Source of the DNA: Micromonospora sp. WMMD980
GTDB taxonomy: Bacteria > Actinomycetota > Actinomycetes > Mycobacteriales > Micromonosporaceae
Assembly: GCF_029626035.1 (NCBI RefSeq)
Contig: NZ_JARUBE010000003.1
Coordinates: forward strand, 5,580,001-5,644,000
Length of the DNA stretch: 64,000 nt
Direction of reading: 5' to 3'
Below are positions 51,085-60,447 of the stretch, one piece after another. Under the pieces are notes generated by a model, which saw nothing but the letters and a program-made list of their open reading frames with translations, had not been told where the DNA came from and searched no databases. Made by a program: the position numbers and the translations under genes. Each line of letters begins with the position of its first letter. The first letter of the stretch is position 1.

Positions 51085-54000
51085 TCACATCAGGCGGAGC
51101 TGGTGATCGCGGGGGCGGCGGGGTTCGGCGGCGCCCAGCCGGTCGAACAGGGCCGGGTCGATCACGTCGAGGAACGGTGTCGGGCGGGTCTCCCGTTCCG
51201 TGCCGTGCCGGCTGCGGCGGGCGGTGTGGCTGACGTAGAGCCGGTCCTGCGCCCGGGTCAGCCCGACGAAGAAGAGTCGACGCTCCTCGGCCACCGTGTC
51301 CTCGTCCGGCTCGGTGCCGGGCCAGCGCAGCGGCAACAGGCCGTCCTCGGCGCCGACCAGGAAGACCACCGGGAACTCCAGGCCCTTGGCCGCGTGCAGG
51401 GTGAGCAGCGTGACCGCCTCGGCGCGCGGGTCGAGCGCGTCCACCTCGGCGCCGGTGGCGAGCTGGCTGAGGAAGGACCCGAGGTCGTCGGCGCAGCGCC
51501 GGGCCAGCGGGGTGAGCAGGTCCACTGCCGTGCGGACGTCCTCGGGGCGTACCGTGCCGGAGCCGTCGAGCGTCGGCACGGCGAAGCGCTCCGCCAGGAT
51601 CCGCCCGGCTTCGCGTACCCGGGAGGTCAGGGAGCCGTCGAGGCCGGCGTGGCGCAGCTCGCGGGCGATGGCGGCGACACCGGGACGGTCGCGCAGCCGG
51701 TCGTGCGAGCGCTTCTGCACCGGGATGTTCGCCCGGGCCAGCGCGTCCACGATCGGCGCGGCCTGGGAGTCGGTGCGGTAGAGCACGGCGATGTCGGAGA
51801 AGGAGAGCGAGGTCGTCCGCCCGTCGACCCGGCCGGAGTCGAACGACCGGTGGGACAGGCCGCCGACCAGTTCGTCGACGGTGCGGGCCACGAAGTCGGC
51901 CTCGTCGGAGACCGTGGTCGCGGCGTACCGGCCGACCAGCGGGGCCTCCGGATCGAGCCGGGCCGGATCCAGGCGGCGACCCCGGACCAGCGACGACGGC
52001 GCGATCGCCTGCACGGCGGCGGCCAGGATCGGCGCCGAGGAGCGGTAGTTGCGGTTCAGCCGGACCAGCCGGGCGTCGGTGAAGTCCTGCGAGAAGCGCA
52101 GGAAGTAGCCGACGTCCGCACCCCGGAACGAGTAGATCGCCTGATCCGGGTCGCCGATCGCGCACAGGTTGCCGTCGGCGGGGCTGAGCAGCCGCAGCAG
52201 CTCGTACTGGACCGCGTCGACGTCCTGGTACTCGTCGACGAAGATCCACTTCCACCGCTCCCGGTAGTCCCGGACCAGCTTCCGGTCGCCCTTCAGCAGC
52301 GCCACCGGCAGGGTGAGCAGCTCGTCCAGGTCGACCAGGTCCCGCTTGCGCAGCAGCGCCACGTACCGCTCGTCGTCGTCGCCGGCCTCCGCGCGGGCCG
52401 CCGCCCGGTCGGCGTCGTCGGCGATCCGGAAGTCCGCCGGCAGCCCGGCCGCCGCCGCGTTCTCCCGCAGCACTGTCAACCCGAGCGCGTGGAACGTGCC
52501 CACCGTGACGTCCTCGGCGACCGGCCCGAGCAGCCCGTCCAGGCGGTGCCGCAGCTCCTCGGCCGCCCGGCGGGTGAACGTGATCGCCAGGCACTGGTCC
52601 GGAAAGACGTTCAACTCCGCGCACAGGTAGGCGATCCGGTGGGTCAGCGTGCGGGTCTTGCCGGTGCCCGGGCCGGCCACGATCAGCAGCGGACCGCCCG
52701 GCGCCGACGCCGCCACCCGCTGCATCGCGTCCAGCCGGTCCAGCAGGCCGGTGCCGACCTCCTCCATGCCGGCCAGCATCGGCTCGAACGGCTCGTGCGG
52801 TGAGGGCGGCGGTGCGAGCGGAGGCGCGGGCGGCTTCCGCTTCGGCTCCGGCCGCGCCTCCGCCGGGCGCCTGGCCTTCGGCTTCGGCGTCGGCTCCGTC
52901 GGCCGCCGCTGCGCGGGCACGGGTACGTCGAAGAGCGCGTCCTGCCCGCCCCCGCCACCCGGAGCGCCCAGTTCCGCCGGATCGAACAGCGTGATCACCC
53001 CGTACTCACCGTCGTAACCCGGCACCCGGCGCACCTCGCCGCGGCGCAGCCGGTCGATACCCTCCGCGAGCAGCTCGCCGCCGACCCGGCCGATCTCCTC
53101 CACCGGCGTACGGGTCAGGATCTCCAACTCCGGGCCGAGCGCCGCGACCAGCTCGTTGAGCTTGCCCGCGACCTTCTTCGACCGCGCGCCCACCCGGTTC
53201 AGCTCACCCAGGATCTCGGCCAGCGGCACCAGGTGGGTTACCTCGCGGGCGTGCGCGGGCCGGTGCCCCGCCGGCCGGTCGGCGAGCGCCTCGACCCGGC
53301 TGAGCACACCGACGGTCAGCGGCTTGCCGCACTCCGGGCAACGCCCGCCCGCCTCGCGGGTCCGCTCCGGCGACCAGTTCACCCCGCAGAGCCGGTGCCC
53401 GTCGGCGTGGTACTTGCCCTCCTCCGGGAAGAACTCGACGGTGCCGGCCAGCCCGTCCCCGGTGCGCAGCGCCTCGCGGATCGCGAAGTAGTCGCGCGAC
53501 GCGGTGAGCACGGTCGCCTCCCGGGCCAGCGCCGGCGGCGAGTGCGCGTCCGAGTTCGACACCAACTGGTAGCGGTCCAGGCTGCCGACCCGCCAGTTCA
53601 TCTCCGGGTCGGAGGAGAGCCCGGTCTCCACCGCGAAGATGTGCTCGGCCAGGTCGGCGTAGCAGTCGGCGATCGCGTCGAAGCCGGACTTCGAGCCGAG
53701 CGCGGAGAACCACGGCGTCCAGATGTGCGCCGGCACCAGGTAGCCGTCCGCGCTGGCCTCCAGCGTGATCTCCAGCAGGTCGCGGGAGTCCAGCCCGAGG
53801 ATCGGCCGGCCGTCCGAGCCGAGGTTGCCGATCCGGCCCAGCGCGGTGTTGAAGCGCCCCACCGCGTCCAGGTCCGGCAGGTAGATCAGGTGATGCACCT
53901 TGCGGGTCCGGTCGTCCCGCTTGTAGATGGTGGAGATCTCCACGCTCAGCATGAACCGGACCGGGTCCGCCTCCGCCTCGCTGGCCAGCCGGGGCGGGAG

Positions 54001-54267
54001 CCGCCGGGCGATGTCCCGTTCCGCCTCCGGCGACAGCCGGTAGAGGCCGGGCTCGGCCGGGTGCAGCGTCTCGCGCAGGTGGTCGTACCAGGCGGGATGG
54101 GTGAAGTCGCCGGTGCCGAGCACCCCGATGCCCTTGCGCCGGGCCCACCAGCCGAGGTTCGGCAAGGTCAGGTCACGGCTGCACGCGCGCGAGTACTTCG
54201 AGTGGATGTGCAGATCCGCGACGTAGGGCGGGAGGCCACCGGGGGGTGCGGCGCTGAACGGAGGCAC
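51085..54267 (-). CDS. PHP-phosphoesterase/UvrD-like helicase fusion
   Basis: About 1060 residues. N-terminal PHP domain with DLHIHSKYS (His20, His22), GTGDFTHP, SVEISTIY and SNSDAH, as in TIGR00375-type proteins, plus a Cys4-like GGRCPECGKP site and a helix-hairpin-like region; a Pro/Lys-rich linker; then a superfamily 1A UvrD/Rep helicase with Walker A GPGTGKT (near residue 530), FVDEYQDVD, GDPDQAIYSFRGAD and LLTLHAAKGLEFPVVF. The two parts are usually separate genes. Probable role in DNA repair. The GTG at 54267 (AGGA upstream) is chosen; GTG 54282 is possible. Confidence 0.9.
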   Translation of the reverse strand: MPPFSAAPPGGLPPYVADLHIHSKYSRACSRDLTLPNLGWWARRKGIGVLGTGDFTHPAWYDHLRETLHPAEPGLYRLSPEAERDIARRLPPRLASEAEADPVRFMLSVEISTIYKRDDRTRKVHHLIYLPDLDAVGRFNTALGRIGNLGSDGRPILGLDSRDLLEITLEASADGYLVPAHIWTPWFSALGSKSGFDAIADCYADLAEHIFAVETGLSSDPEMNWRVGSLDRYQLVSNSDAHSPPALAREATVLTASRDYFAIREALRTGDGLAGTVEFFPEEGKYHADGHRLCGVNWSPERTREAGGRCPECGKPLTVGVLSRVEALADRPAGHRPAHAREVTHLVPLAEILGELNRVGARSKKVAGKLNELVAALGPELEILTRTPVEEIGRVGGELLAEGIDRLRRGEVRRVPGYDGEYGVITLFDPAELGAPGGGGGQDALFDVPVPAQRRPTEPTPKPKARRPAEARPEPKRKPPAPPLAPPPSPHEPFEPMLAGMEEVGTGLLDRLDAMQRVAASAPGGPLLIVAGPGTGKTRTLTHRIAYLCAELNVFPDQCLAITFTRRAAEELRHRLDGLLGPVAEDVTVGTFHALGLTVLRENAAAAGLPADFRIADDADRAAARAEAGDDDERYVALLRKRDLVDLDELLTLPVALLKGDRKLVRDYRERWKWIFVDEYQDVDAVQYELLRLLSPADGNLCAIGDPDQAIYSFRGADVGYFLRFSQDFTDARLVRLNRNYRSSAPILAAAVQAIAPSSLVRGRRLDPARLDPEAPLVGRYAATTVSDEADFVARTVDELVGGLSHRSFDSGRVDGRTTSLSFSDIAVLYRTDSQAAPIVDALARANIPVQKRSHDRLRDRPGVAAIARELRHAGLDGSLTSRVREAGRILAERFAVPTLDGSGTVRPEDVRTAVDLLTPLARRCADDLGSFLSQLATGAEVDALDPRAEAVTLLTLHAAKGLEFPVVFLVGAEDGLLPLRWPGTEPDEDTVAEERRLFFVGLTRAQDRLYVSHTARRSRHGTERETRPTPFLDVIDPALFDRLGAAEPRRPRDHQLRLM

Positions 54268-54361
54268 GCCGCATCCTGTCACGTCCGCTTGCCTACCCGC
54301 CCGCCGCCACGCGTACGCGTGACCTGAGCAATGCGGTGCTGGACGCGGCCGCTCCCGCACG

Positions 54362-55702
54362 CTATGGGGCGCGCAGCTCCACCAACGTCACCTGCGGCGG
54401 AGCGCCGACCCGCACCGGCGGACCCCAGAAGCCGGCCCCGTTCGTGACGTAGACCTTGGTGCCGTCCACCTCGCCCAGGCCGGAGACCACCGGCTGCTGG
54501 AGCTTCACCGCCAGGTTGAACGGCACCATCTGGCCGCCGTGGGTGTGCCCGGAGAGCTGGAGGTCGACGCCGAACTTCGCCGCCTCGTGCGCGGCCACCG
54601 GCTGGTGGGCCAGCAGCACCACCGGGCGGCTCGGGTCGCGGTCGCCGAGCGCGGCGGCGTAGTCGGCCGGCGCGGCCAGCCCGGTGCCGTCGGCGGTCAC
54701 ATCGTTGACGCCGGCCAGGTCGAGCACCCCGCCCCGGGCTCGGATCTCCTGCCGCGCGTTCTGCAGCACCCGCAGGCCGAGACGGTCCACCTCGCGGACC
54801 CACTCCTCGACGCCGGAGTAGTACTCGTGGTTGCCGGTGACGAAGAAGCTGCCGTACCGGGAGCGCAGGTCGCGCAGCGGCTCCGCCGCCGCGCCCAACT
54901 CGGCCACCGAGCCGTCCACCAGGTCGCCGACCACCGCCACCAGGTCGGCGTCCAGCCGATTGATCATCGCGACGATGCGCTCGGTGTGCGCCCGGCCGCG
55001 CAGCGGCCCGAGGTGGATGTCGGAGACGGTCGCGATCCGCAGCCCGTCCATGCTCCGGGGCAGCTTGGCCAGCGGGATCCGGACCCGGTCCAGTTGGGGC
55101 GGCCCCATCGCGGTGCGGACGCCGTACCCGGTCACGCCGGCGGCCGTGAGCCCGGCGAAGATCGCCGCGCCGCGCGCCAGCAGCAGCCGGCGGGACGGGT
55201 CGTGGTCGGGCGCCCCCGCCCCGGTCGCCGGCAGGTCGCCCGCGTCGCCGGTCGGGGGCGTGTCGTCGGCCCCGTCCGGCGGCGTGGGGCTGCCGGCGTC
55301 GCCGGTGCGACCGGCCGGGTGGGCGTCGCCGGGCCGGGCCGGGCCGCCCGCGCCGACCAGCGCCGGCTCGGGTTCCGGGCCGGCGGCTGCGGCCGACCGG
55401 GCGCGCCGGCGCAGGGCCAGCCGGACCACCGCTGCCGGCACCTCGAGCACCAGCAGCAGCACCAGCAGGTAGAACATCAGGGCCAGCCAGAGGTAGCCCG
55501 GCCAGGCCAGCCAGTAGAAGCCGTTCTGGGTGCCGGCCATGGTCGCCGGCACGAGCAACGCGAGCAGGATCGCCACCACGGCCCCGCCCCGGCGCCAGGG
55601 CCCGGGACGGGTGGTGTCCCGGACCATCCGCTTCCACAGGTAGAAGTGGATCAGGCCGATGACGAGCACGACGAGACCCACGAATGTCGCCATCGCCAGC
55701 AC
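54362..55702 (-). CDS. Membrane-anchored calcineurin-like metallophosphoesterase
   Basis: 446 residues: three N-terminal helices, an Ala/Gly/Pro/Asp linker, a further hydrophobic segment (LLLARGAAIFAGLTAAGVTGYG), then a metallophosphoesterase domain with SDIHLGPL, VVGDLVDG, TGNHEYYSG and LSGHTHGGQ, all metal ligands present. It resembles YaeI-like phosphodiesterases acting outside the membrane; substrate unknown. GTG start with GGGAGG six bases upstream. It follows moaD by 11 bp on the same strand. Confidence 0.9.
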   Translation of the reverse strand: MLAMATFVGLVVLVIGLIHFYLWKRMVRDTTRPGPWRRGGAVVAILLALLVPATMAGTQNGFYWLAWPGYLWLALMFYLLVLLLVLEVPAAVVRLALRRRARSAAAAGPEPEPALVGAGGPARPGDAHPAGRTGDAGSPTPPDGADDTPPTGDAGDLPATGAGAPDHDPSRRLLLARGAAIFAGLTAAGVTGYGVRTAMGPPQLDRVRIPLAKLPRSMDGLRIATVSDIHLGPLRGRAHTERIVAMINRLDADLVAVVGDLVDGSVAELGAAAEPLRDLRSRYGSFFVTGNHEYYSGVEEWVREVDRLGLRVLQNARQEIRARGGVLDLAGVNDVTADGTGLAAPADYAAALGDRDPSRPVVLLAHQPVAAHEAAKFGVDLQLSGHTHGGQMVPFNLAVKLQQPVVSGLGEVDGTKVYVTNGAGFWGPPVRVGAPPQVTLVELRAP

Positions 55703-55713
55703 GTCGGCCTCCC

Positions 55714-55965
55714 TCAGCCGCCCGCGAAGGGTGGCAGCACGTCCACCGTCACCCCGGCCGGCAACGGTGCCCGACGATCATGACAGGCCACGCCGTCGAC
55801 CAGGAAACTCGCCGCCTTGAGCACCACGGCCAGTCGCTCCCCGTGCCGGGCGGCGAGGTCGTCCAGGAGTTCGTCCAGCGACCGGCCGGCGGATGCGGTC
55901 TCCTCGGCGCGACCGGCGGCGGCCCGGGCCCCGGCGAAGTAGCGGACGGTCAGCTCCACCGTCAT
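55714..55965 (-). CDS. moaD: MoaD/ThiS-family sulfur carrier
   Basis: 83 residues ending in the required Gly-Gly (PPFAGG), which is adenylated and thiocarboxylated. [19 protein letters not shown] is the usual MoaD N-terminus. As small subunit of molybdopterin synthase it supplies sulfur to MoaE, which is encoded 12 kb away. Its ATG overlaps the moaA stop by four bases. Confidence 0.92.
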   Translation of the reverse strand: MTVELTVRYFAGARAAAGRAEETASAGRSLDELLDDLAARHGERLAVVLKAASFLVDGVACHDRRAPLPAGVTVDVLPPFAGG

Positions 55966-56978
55966 CCTCCGATCGCCGACATCGGTCGGACGGGCTGCAG
56001 GAAGGTCGGGTCGTCGATGCCGTGCCCGGCGCGCTTGCCCCACATCGCGGCCCGCCAGCGGCGGGCCAGCTCCTCGTCGTCGGCGCCGCCCCGCAGCGCG
56101 GCCCGCAGGTCGGACTCGTCGGTGGCGAAGAGGCAGTTGCGCACCTGACCGTCGGCGGTGAGCCGGGTGCGGTCGCAGTCGCCGCAGAACGGCCGGGTCA
56201 CGCTGCCGATCACCCCGACCCGGGCCGGCCCGCCGTCCACCAGCCAGGTCTCGGCAGGCGCGGCGCCCCGCTCGGTCGGGTCCGCCCGCAACGTGAACTC
56301 GGCGCGCAGGGCGACCAGGATCTCGTCGGCGGTGACCATGGTCGACCGGTCCCAGCCGTGCTGGGCGTCCAGCGGCATCTGCTCGATGAACCGCAGCTCG
56401 TAGCCGTGGGCCAGGGCGAACCGCAGCAGCTCCGGCGCCTCGTCGTCGTTGACGCCGCGCATCAGCACCGCGTTGATCTTCACCGGGGTGAGCCCGGCGG
56501 AGGCCGCGCCGGCCAACCCGGCGAGCACGTCGTCGTGCCGGTCCCGCCGGGTCAGGGCGGCGAACCGGTCCCGGTCGAGCGTGTCCAGCGAGACGTTCAC
56601 CCGGTCCAGCCCGGCCGCGCGCAGCGCCGGCGCGAGGCGGGCCAGGCCGATGCCGTTGGTGGTCAGCGAGATGCGTGGCCGGGGCGTCAGCGCGGCCACG
56701 GCCGCCACGATGCCGGGCAGGCCGGGCCGGATCAGCGGCTCACCGCCGGTGAACCGCACCTCGGTGATGCCGAGCCGGCGCACCGCGACGCCGACCAGGC
56801 GGACGATCTCGTCGTCGGTGAGCAGCTGCGGACCGGCCAGCCAGGGCAGGCCCTCCGCCGGCATGCAGTAGGTGCAGCGCAGGTTGCACTTGTCGGTCAG
56901 CGAGACCCGCAGGTCCCGGGCGACGCGACCGTAGCGGTCGGCGAGAGGCCCGTCGGCCGTCGTCCGGGAGGCGGTCAT
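55962..56978 (-). CDS. moaA: GTP 3',8-cyclase MoaA (radical SAM)
   Basis: 338 residues. N-terminal radical-SAM cluster CNLRCTYC (Cys31, Cys35, Cys38), [14 protein letters not shown], and a second 4Fe-4S site near the C-terminus ([19 protein letters not shown]). It cyclises GTP in the first step of Moco synthesis; MoaC acts next. The C-terminus ends SAIGG, the conserved double-Gly tail. The ATG overlaps the stop of the kinase gene by four bases and also has TACGGT six bases upstream (56985-56990), so both coupled and leaderless expression are possible. Confidence 0.95.
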   Translation of the reverse strand: MTASRTTADGPLADRYGRVARDLRVSLTDKCNLRCTYCMPAEGLPWLAGPQLLTDDEIVRLVGVAVRRLGITEVRFTGGEPLIRPGLPGIVAAVAALTPRPRISLTTNGIGLARLAPALRAAGLDRVNVSLDTLDRDRFAALTRRDRHDDVLAGLAGAASAGLTPVKINAVLMRGVNDDEAPELLRFALAHGYELRFIEQMPLDAQHGWDRSTMVTADEILVALRAEFTLRADPTERGAAPAETWLVDGGPARVGVIGSVTRPFCGDCDRTRLTADGQVRNCLFATDESDLRAALRGGADDEELARRWRAAMWGKRAGHGIDDPTFLQPVRPMSAIGG

Positions 56979-57889
56979 TGCTCGACCGTAGCGCGTCCGG
57001 GGGCCCGGAGCGCGGCCCGTGCGGCGGAGGACACCGCCTCCGCGTACACCTCGCCGAAGAGCGCGGTGTGCACCAGCAGCAGGTGCAGTTGGTGCAGCGG
57101 CACCCGCTCGCGCCAGCCGTCGGCCAACGGCCACGCCTCATGGTAGGCGGCGATGATCCGGTCCAGGTGCGGCGGGCCGCCGAAGAGCGCGAGCTGGGCG
57201 AGGTCGGTCTCCCGGTGGCCGCCGTGGGCCGCCGGGTCGACCAGCCAGACCCGGCCGTCGCCACCCCAGAGCAGATTGCCGGGCCAGAGATCACCGTGCA
57301 GTCGGGACGGCGGCTCGTCGCCGCCGAACTCGCCGACCCGCTCGGCCACCTGCTCGACGAGCGCCGCCACGGGCCCGCTGAGCGCGCCGCGGTCGACCGA
57401 GGCCCGCAGGTGCGGCAGCAGCCGACACCCGGCGAACCAGCTCGACCAGGGCCCCGGGTCGGGCGTGTTGTCCTGCGGTAACGCGCCGATGAACCCGGGC
57501 CACTCGGCGCCGAACGCGGGCGCGCCGGCCCGGTGCAGCCCCGCCAGCCCACGGCCGAACGACTCGGCCGCCTCCGGGCCCGGTTCGCCCGGCTCCACCC
57601 AGTCGAGCGCCAGCAGCTCCGGCAGCGCGACCAGCACCTCGGGCACCGGCACCGCGTCGGCGTCGCGCAGCCACCGCAGGCCGGCCGCCTCGGTGGCGAA
57701 GAAGCCGTCGGGCGCCGGTCGCACAGCCCGTTCCGGCCAGCTCTTGGTGAAGACGGAGTGCCCGTCGTCCAGGGTGAGCCGGGACGCCGTGCAGATGTCG
57801 CCACCGGCGACCGGCGTCTCCCGGATCCGCTGGTGGGTCAGGAAGGTCGGCAGGTGCTCCGGGTGTGCCCGCAGGTACGCCAGGTCCAT
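56975..57889 (-). CDS. Fructosamine kinase-family phosphotransferase
   Basis: 304 residues. Aminoglycoside-phosphotransferase fold with the fructosamine-3-kinase signatures: FTKSWP (ATP-binding lysine), [20 protein letters not shown] (catalytic Asp) and [19 protein letters not shown]. Such enzymes phosphorylate glycated amines to trigger deglycation. The frame is open to 58051, but TACCTT at 57896-57901 would start transcription exactly at the ATG at 57889. It heads a kinase-moaA-moaD-phosphoesterase-helicase run. Confidence 0.88.
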   Translation of the reverse strand: MDLAYLRAHPEHLPTFLTHQRIRETPVAGGDICTASRLTLDDGHSVFTKSWPERAVRPAPDGFFATEAAGLRWLRDADAVPVPEVLVALPELLALDWVEPGEPGPEAAESFGRGLAGLHRAGAPAFGAEWPGFIGALPQDNTPDPGPWSSWFAGCRLLPHLRASVDRGALSGPVAALVEQVAERVGEFGGDEPPSRLHGDLWPGNLLWGGDGRVWLVDPAAHGGHRETDLAQLALFGGPPHLDRIIAAYHEAWPLADGWRERVPLHQLHLLLVHTALFGEVYAEAVSSAARAALRAPGRATVEQ

Positions 57890-57895
57890 GACGGC

Positions 57896-57901
57896 AAGGT
57901 A
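57896..57901 (-). promoter_or_regulatory. TACCTT -10 box for leaderless kinase mRNA
   Basis: Six bases separate the hexamer from the ATG on the minus strand, the same spacing as at moaC, moeA and mobA. Confidence 0.55.
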
Positions 57902-57982
57902 GCCGGTGCCTGGGACATCCGTGGACCGTGTCGAACCGCGATCGTCGCCGATCGAGCCCACCTGGACCGATACGCGGGGTAG

Positions 57983-58010
57983 CTGTGGACGGACTGCGTG
58001 TCGTCCACAG
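57983..58010. promoter_or_regulatory. Inverted repeat CTGTGGACG / CGTCCACAG
   Basis: Perfect 9-bp arms (57983-57991 and 58002-58010) with a 10-bp spacer in the divergent promoter region between the kinase and DUF4192 genes. Half-sites resemble DnaA boxes but miss the leading TT. Confidence 0.45.
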
Positions 58011-58049
58011 GGCCTCCCGCGCCGGCCGGGCGCCACGCACGCTCCCGGC

Positions 58050-59153
58050 ATGAACTCGACCGACCGCCCCCGCCTCTCCGTCCGCTCACCGGCCGACCTC
58101 GTCGCCGCCGTGCCCTACCTGCTCGGCTTCCATCCCGCCGACAGCGTGGTGGTGGTCGCGGTGCGGGGCCGGCGCGTGGTCTTCGCCGCCCGGGGAGACC
58201 TGCCCGAACCGGGGTCCGACCCGGGCCCGGCGGCCCGGCACCTGGCCCGGGTGGTGGTGCGGCAGGACGCCGACGCCGCGACGGTCATCGGCTACGGCCC
58301 GGCAGCCCGGGTGACCGGCGCCGTGGACGCGGTCGGTGGGGCGCTGGACGAGGCGGGCGTGATCGTCCTCGACGCGCTCCGGGTCACCGACGGTCGCTGG
58401 TGGTCCTACCTGTGCGACGAGCCGGCCTGCTGCCCGGCCGACGGCACCCCGTACGACCCGGCCGCCAGCCAGGTCAGCGCGGCAGCCGTCTTCGCCGGCC
58501 AGGTCGCCCTGCCCGACCGGGCCGCGCTGGCGGCGCAGGTGTCGCCGCTCGACGGTCCGGTCCGACTCGCCATGCGCCGGGCTACCGGCCGGGCGCGAAC
58601 CCGACTGGCCGCACTCACCGGTGTCCCGCCCGGCAGCGACTCACCGGGTGGCGTCTCGTCCGACGGCGTCGCGCCGGGTGGCGTCCCGTCCGGTGGCCGG
58701 CGTGGGGAGGCCCGGGCCGTGCGCTCGGCCGGCACGGCGGCGGTGCGGGCCGCGTTCCGCCGGCAGCGGCGCGGCGAGCGGCTCGACGACGACGAGGTGG
58801 CCTGGCTGACCGTGCTCCTCACCCACGTCGCGGTACGGGACCACGCGTGGTCCCGTACCGACGGCCTGGACGCCGACATCAGCCTCTGGACCGACGTCTT
58901 CCGGCGGGCCGAGCCGGACCTGACCGCGGCGCCCGGAACGCTGCTCTCGTTCGCCGCCTGGCGGGCCGGGCACGGCGCGCTGGCCGCCGTCACCTTGGAG
59001 CGGGTGCTCGCGACGCACCCCGAATACCCGCTCGCGGTGCTTCTCGACGAGGCGCTCCGTCGAGGGCTGCCCCCGTCCGAGCTGGACGGCTGGCCTACCG
59101 ACGCCGGCGGGGCCGTGCTGCGCCGGCGTCGGCGGCGTCGCCCGCCCCGCTGA
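58050..59153 (+). CDS. DUF4192 family protein
   Basis: 367 residues matching the actinobacterial DUF4192 family: N-terminal LSVRSPADLVAAVPYLLGFHPADSVVVVAV and a C-terminal half with AVRDHAWSR, WTDVFRRAEPDLTAAPGTLLSFAAWRAGHGALA and HPEYPLAVLLDEALRRGLPP. Function unknown. A short Gly/Val/Ser/Pro repeat (about residues 192-215) separates the halves. The conserved RDHAW region is encoded by a 30-bp perfect palindrome. The protein ends in a run of arginines. Confidence 0.88.
   Translation: MNSTDRPRLSVRSPADLVAAVPYLLGFHPADSVVVVAVRGRRVVFAARGDLPEPGSDPGPAARHLARVVVRQDADAATVIGYGPAARVTGAVDAVGGALDEAGVIVLDALRVTDGRWWSYLCDEPACCPADGTPYDPAASQVSAAAVFAGQVALPDRAALAAQVSPLDGPVRLAMRRATGRARTRLAALTGVPPGSDSPGGVSSDGVAPGGVPSGGRRGEARAVRSAGTAAVRAAFRRQRRGERLDDDEVAWLTVLLTHVAVRDHAWSRTDGLDADISLWTDVFRRAEPDLTAAPGTLLSFAAWRAGHGALAAVTLERVLATHPEYPLAVLLDEALRRGLPPSELDGWPTDAGGAVLRRRRRRRPPR
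58831..58860. repeat. 30-bp perfect palindrome inside the DUF4192 gene
   Basis: CGGTACGGGACCACG is followed immediately by its exact reverse complement, with no spacer. It encodes part of the conserved AVRDHAWSRT segment, so codon choice must be constrained in both arms to maintain it. Confidence 0.85.
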
Positions 59154-59164
59154 ACGGGCGTGGG

Positions 59165-60019
59165 TCAACCGGGCACGCGCTGCGTACCGGTGTAGACGTT
59201 CATGGTCGGGCCACGCAGGAAGCCGACAAGCGTCATCCCGGCCTCCTCGGCCAGCTCGGCGGCGAGCGTGCTGGGCGCGGAGACCGCCGCCAGCAGCGGC
59301 ACCCCGGCCATCCACGCCTTCTGGGTGAGTTCGAAACTGGCGCGGCCGGAGACGAGCAGCACGTGGCCGGCGAGCGGCAGCCGGTCCGCGCGGGCGGCCC
59401 AGCCGACCACCTTGTCCACGGCGTTGTGCCGGCCCACGTCCTCGCGCAGCACCAGCAGTTCGCCGTCGGCGTCGAAGAGCCCGGCCGCGTGCAGGCCGCC
59501 GGTACGGTCGAAGGCGCGCTGCGCGGCGCGTAGCCGGTCGGGCAGCGCGGCCAGCAGTTCGGCGGTCACCTTCAGCGGGTCCTCCCGCACGGCGAACCGG
59601 GAGCGGGTGCGCACGGACTCGATGCTCGCCTTGCCGCACACTCCGCACGAGCTGGTGGTGTAGAAGTTTCGCGTCGGGTCGGTCGCCGGCTCCGGCACAC
59701 CGGGGGAGAGCACCACGTCGACCACGTTGTAGGTGTTGGGTGTGTCCGCGCCGGCGCACAGCTGCGCGGTGTGCACGTCCTCCGCCGACCGGATCAGCCC
59801 TTCGGTGAGCAGGAAGCCGATCGCCAGGTCCAGGTCGTCGCCCGGAGTGCGCATGGTCACCGCGAGCGGTCGGCGGCGGCCGGGGCCGGCCGGCCCGACC
59901 CGGATCTCCAGCGGCTCCTCGACGGCCATGGTGTCCTGCCGGCGAACCCGGGCCCGACGTTCGTCCGTCGCCCCGAGGTCGATCCGCAGCACGCCTCGCC
60001 GGTCTGTCGCCCGTCCCAT
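59165..60019 (-). CDS. fdhD: Formate dehydrogenase accessory sulfurtransferase
   Basis: 284 residues with FdhD features: [27 protein letters not shown], the sulfur-carrying CGVC (Cys125, Cys128) within [13 protein letters not shown], and [17 protein letters not shown]. It moves sulfur from a cysteine desulfurase onto the Moco of formate dehydrogenase, so a molybdenum formate dehydrogenase is expected elsewhere. The ATG at 60019 is the natural start; the frame extends upstream only through a tandem-repeat array. Converges on DUF4192. Confidence 0.94.
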   Translation of the reverse strand: MGRATDRRGVLRIDLGATDERRARVRRQDTMAVEEPLEIRVGPAGPGRRRPLAVTMRTPGDDLDLAIGFLLTEGLIRSAEDVHTAQLCAGADTPNTYNVVDVVLSPGVPEPATDPTRNFYTTSSCGVCGKASIESVRTRSRFAVREDPLKVTAELLAALPDRLRAAQRAFDRTGGLHAAGLFDADGELLVLREDVGRHNAVDKVVGWAARADRLPLAGHVLLVSGRASFELTQKAWMAGVPLLAAVSAPSTLAAELAEEAGMTLVGFLRGPTMNVYTGTQRVPG

Positions 60020-60111
60020 CCCGCCATCCTCTCCCGCACCCACCCCGCCCGCACCTCCAGCTCCCACCCGCCACGCTCCCACCCGCCACGCTCCCGCACC
60101 TGCACGTTTCC

Positions 60112-60315
60112 GCGCCCGCACGCCGGCCGCGCCCGCACGCCGGCCGCGCCCGCACGCCGGCCGCGCCCGCACGCCGGCCGCGCCCGCACGCCGGCCGCGC
60201 CCGCACGCCGGCCGCGCCCGCACGCCGGCCGCGCCCGCACGCCGGCCGCGCCCGCACGCCGGCCGCGCCCGCACGCCGGCCGCGCCCGCACGCCGGCCGC
60301 GCCCGCACGCCGGCC
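60112..60315. repeat. Minisatellite: twelve identical 17-bp tandem repeats
   Basis: GCGCCCGCACGCCGGCC is repeated twelve times without a mismatch, between the divergent fdhD and mobA genes. The 17-bp period shifts frame, so it does not encode a simple repeat, although all three frames stay open on the minus strand. Short ACCCGCCACGCTCCC repeats precede it (about 60064-60094). The rest of the 428-bp gap holds the mobA promoter. Confidence 0.95.
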
Positions 60316-60435
60316 GGGCCCCCATGATCGACACCAGTGCGGCGGGGTGGCTACGTCGATCGCTCCGGGGTCCCGCCACCTCGGCGGACCGGAGTCGATC
60401 AAAGGCGTCGACCCGCGTACCGGTGGGGGCCTGGG

Positions 60436-60441
60436 TAGGGT
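60436..60441 (+). promoter_or_regulatory. TAGGGT -10 box for leaderless mobA mRNA
   Basis: The predicted first transcribed base is the G of the mobA GTG start codon, six bases after the hexamer. Confidence 0.6.
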
Positions 60442-60447
60442 GAGGCG

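Noticed and set aside
60112..60315. CRISPR array
   Set aside because: Repeats are 17 bp, contiguous and identical, with no unique spacers, and no cas genes are nearby.
59165..60379. 404-residue version of FdhD starting inside the tandem repeats
   Set aside because: The extra 120 residues are only the translated 17-bp array; the natural FdhD start is the ATG at 60019.
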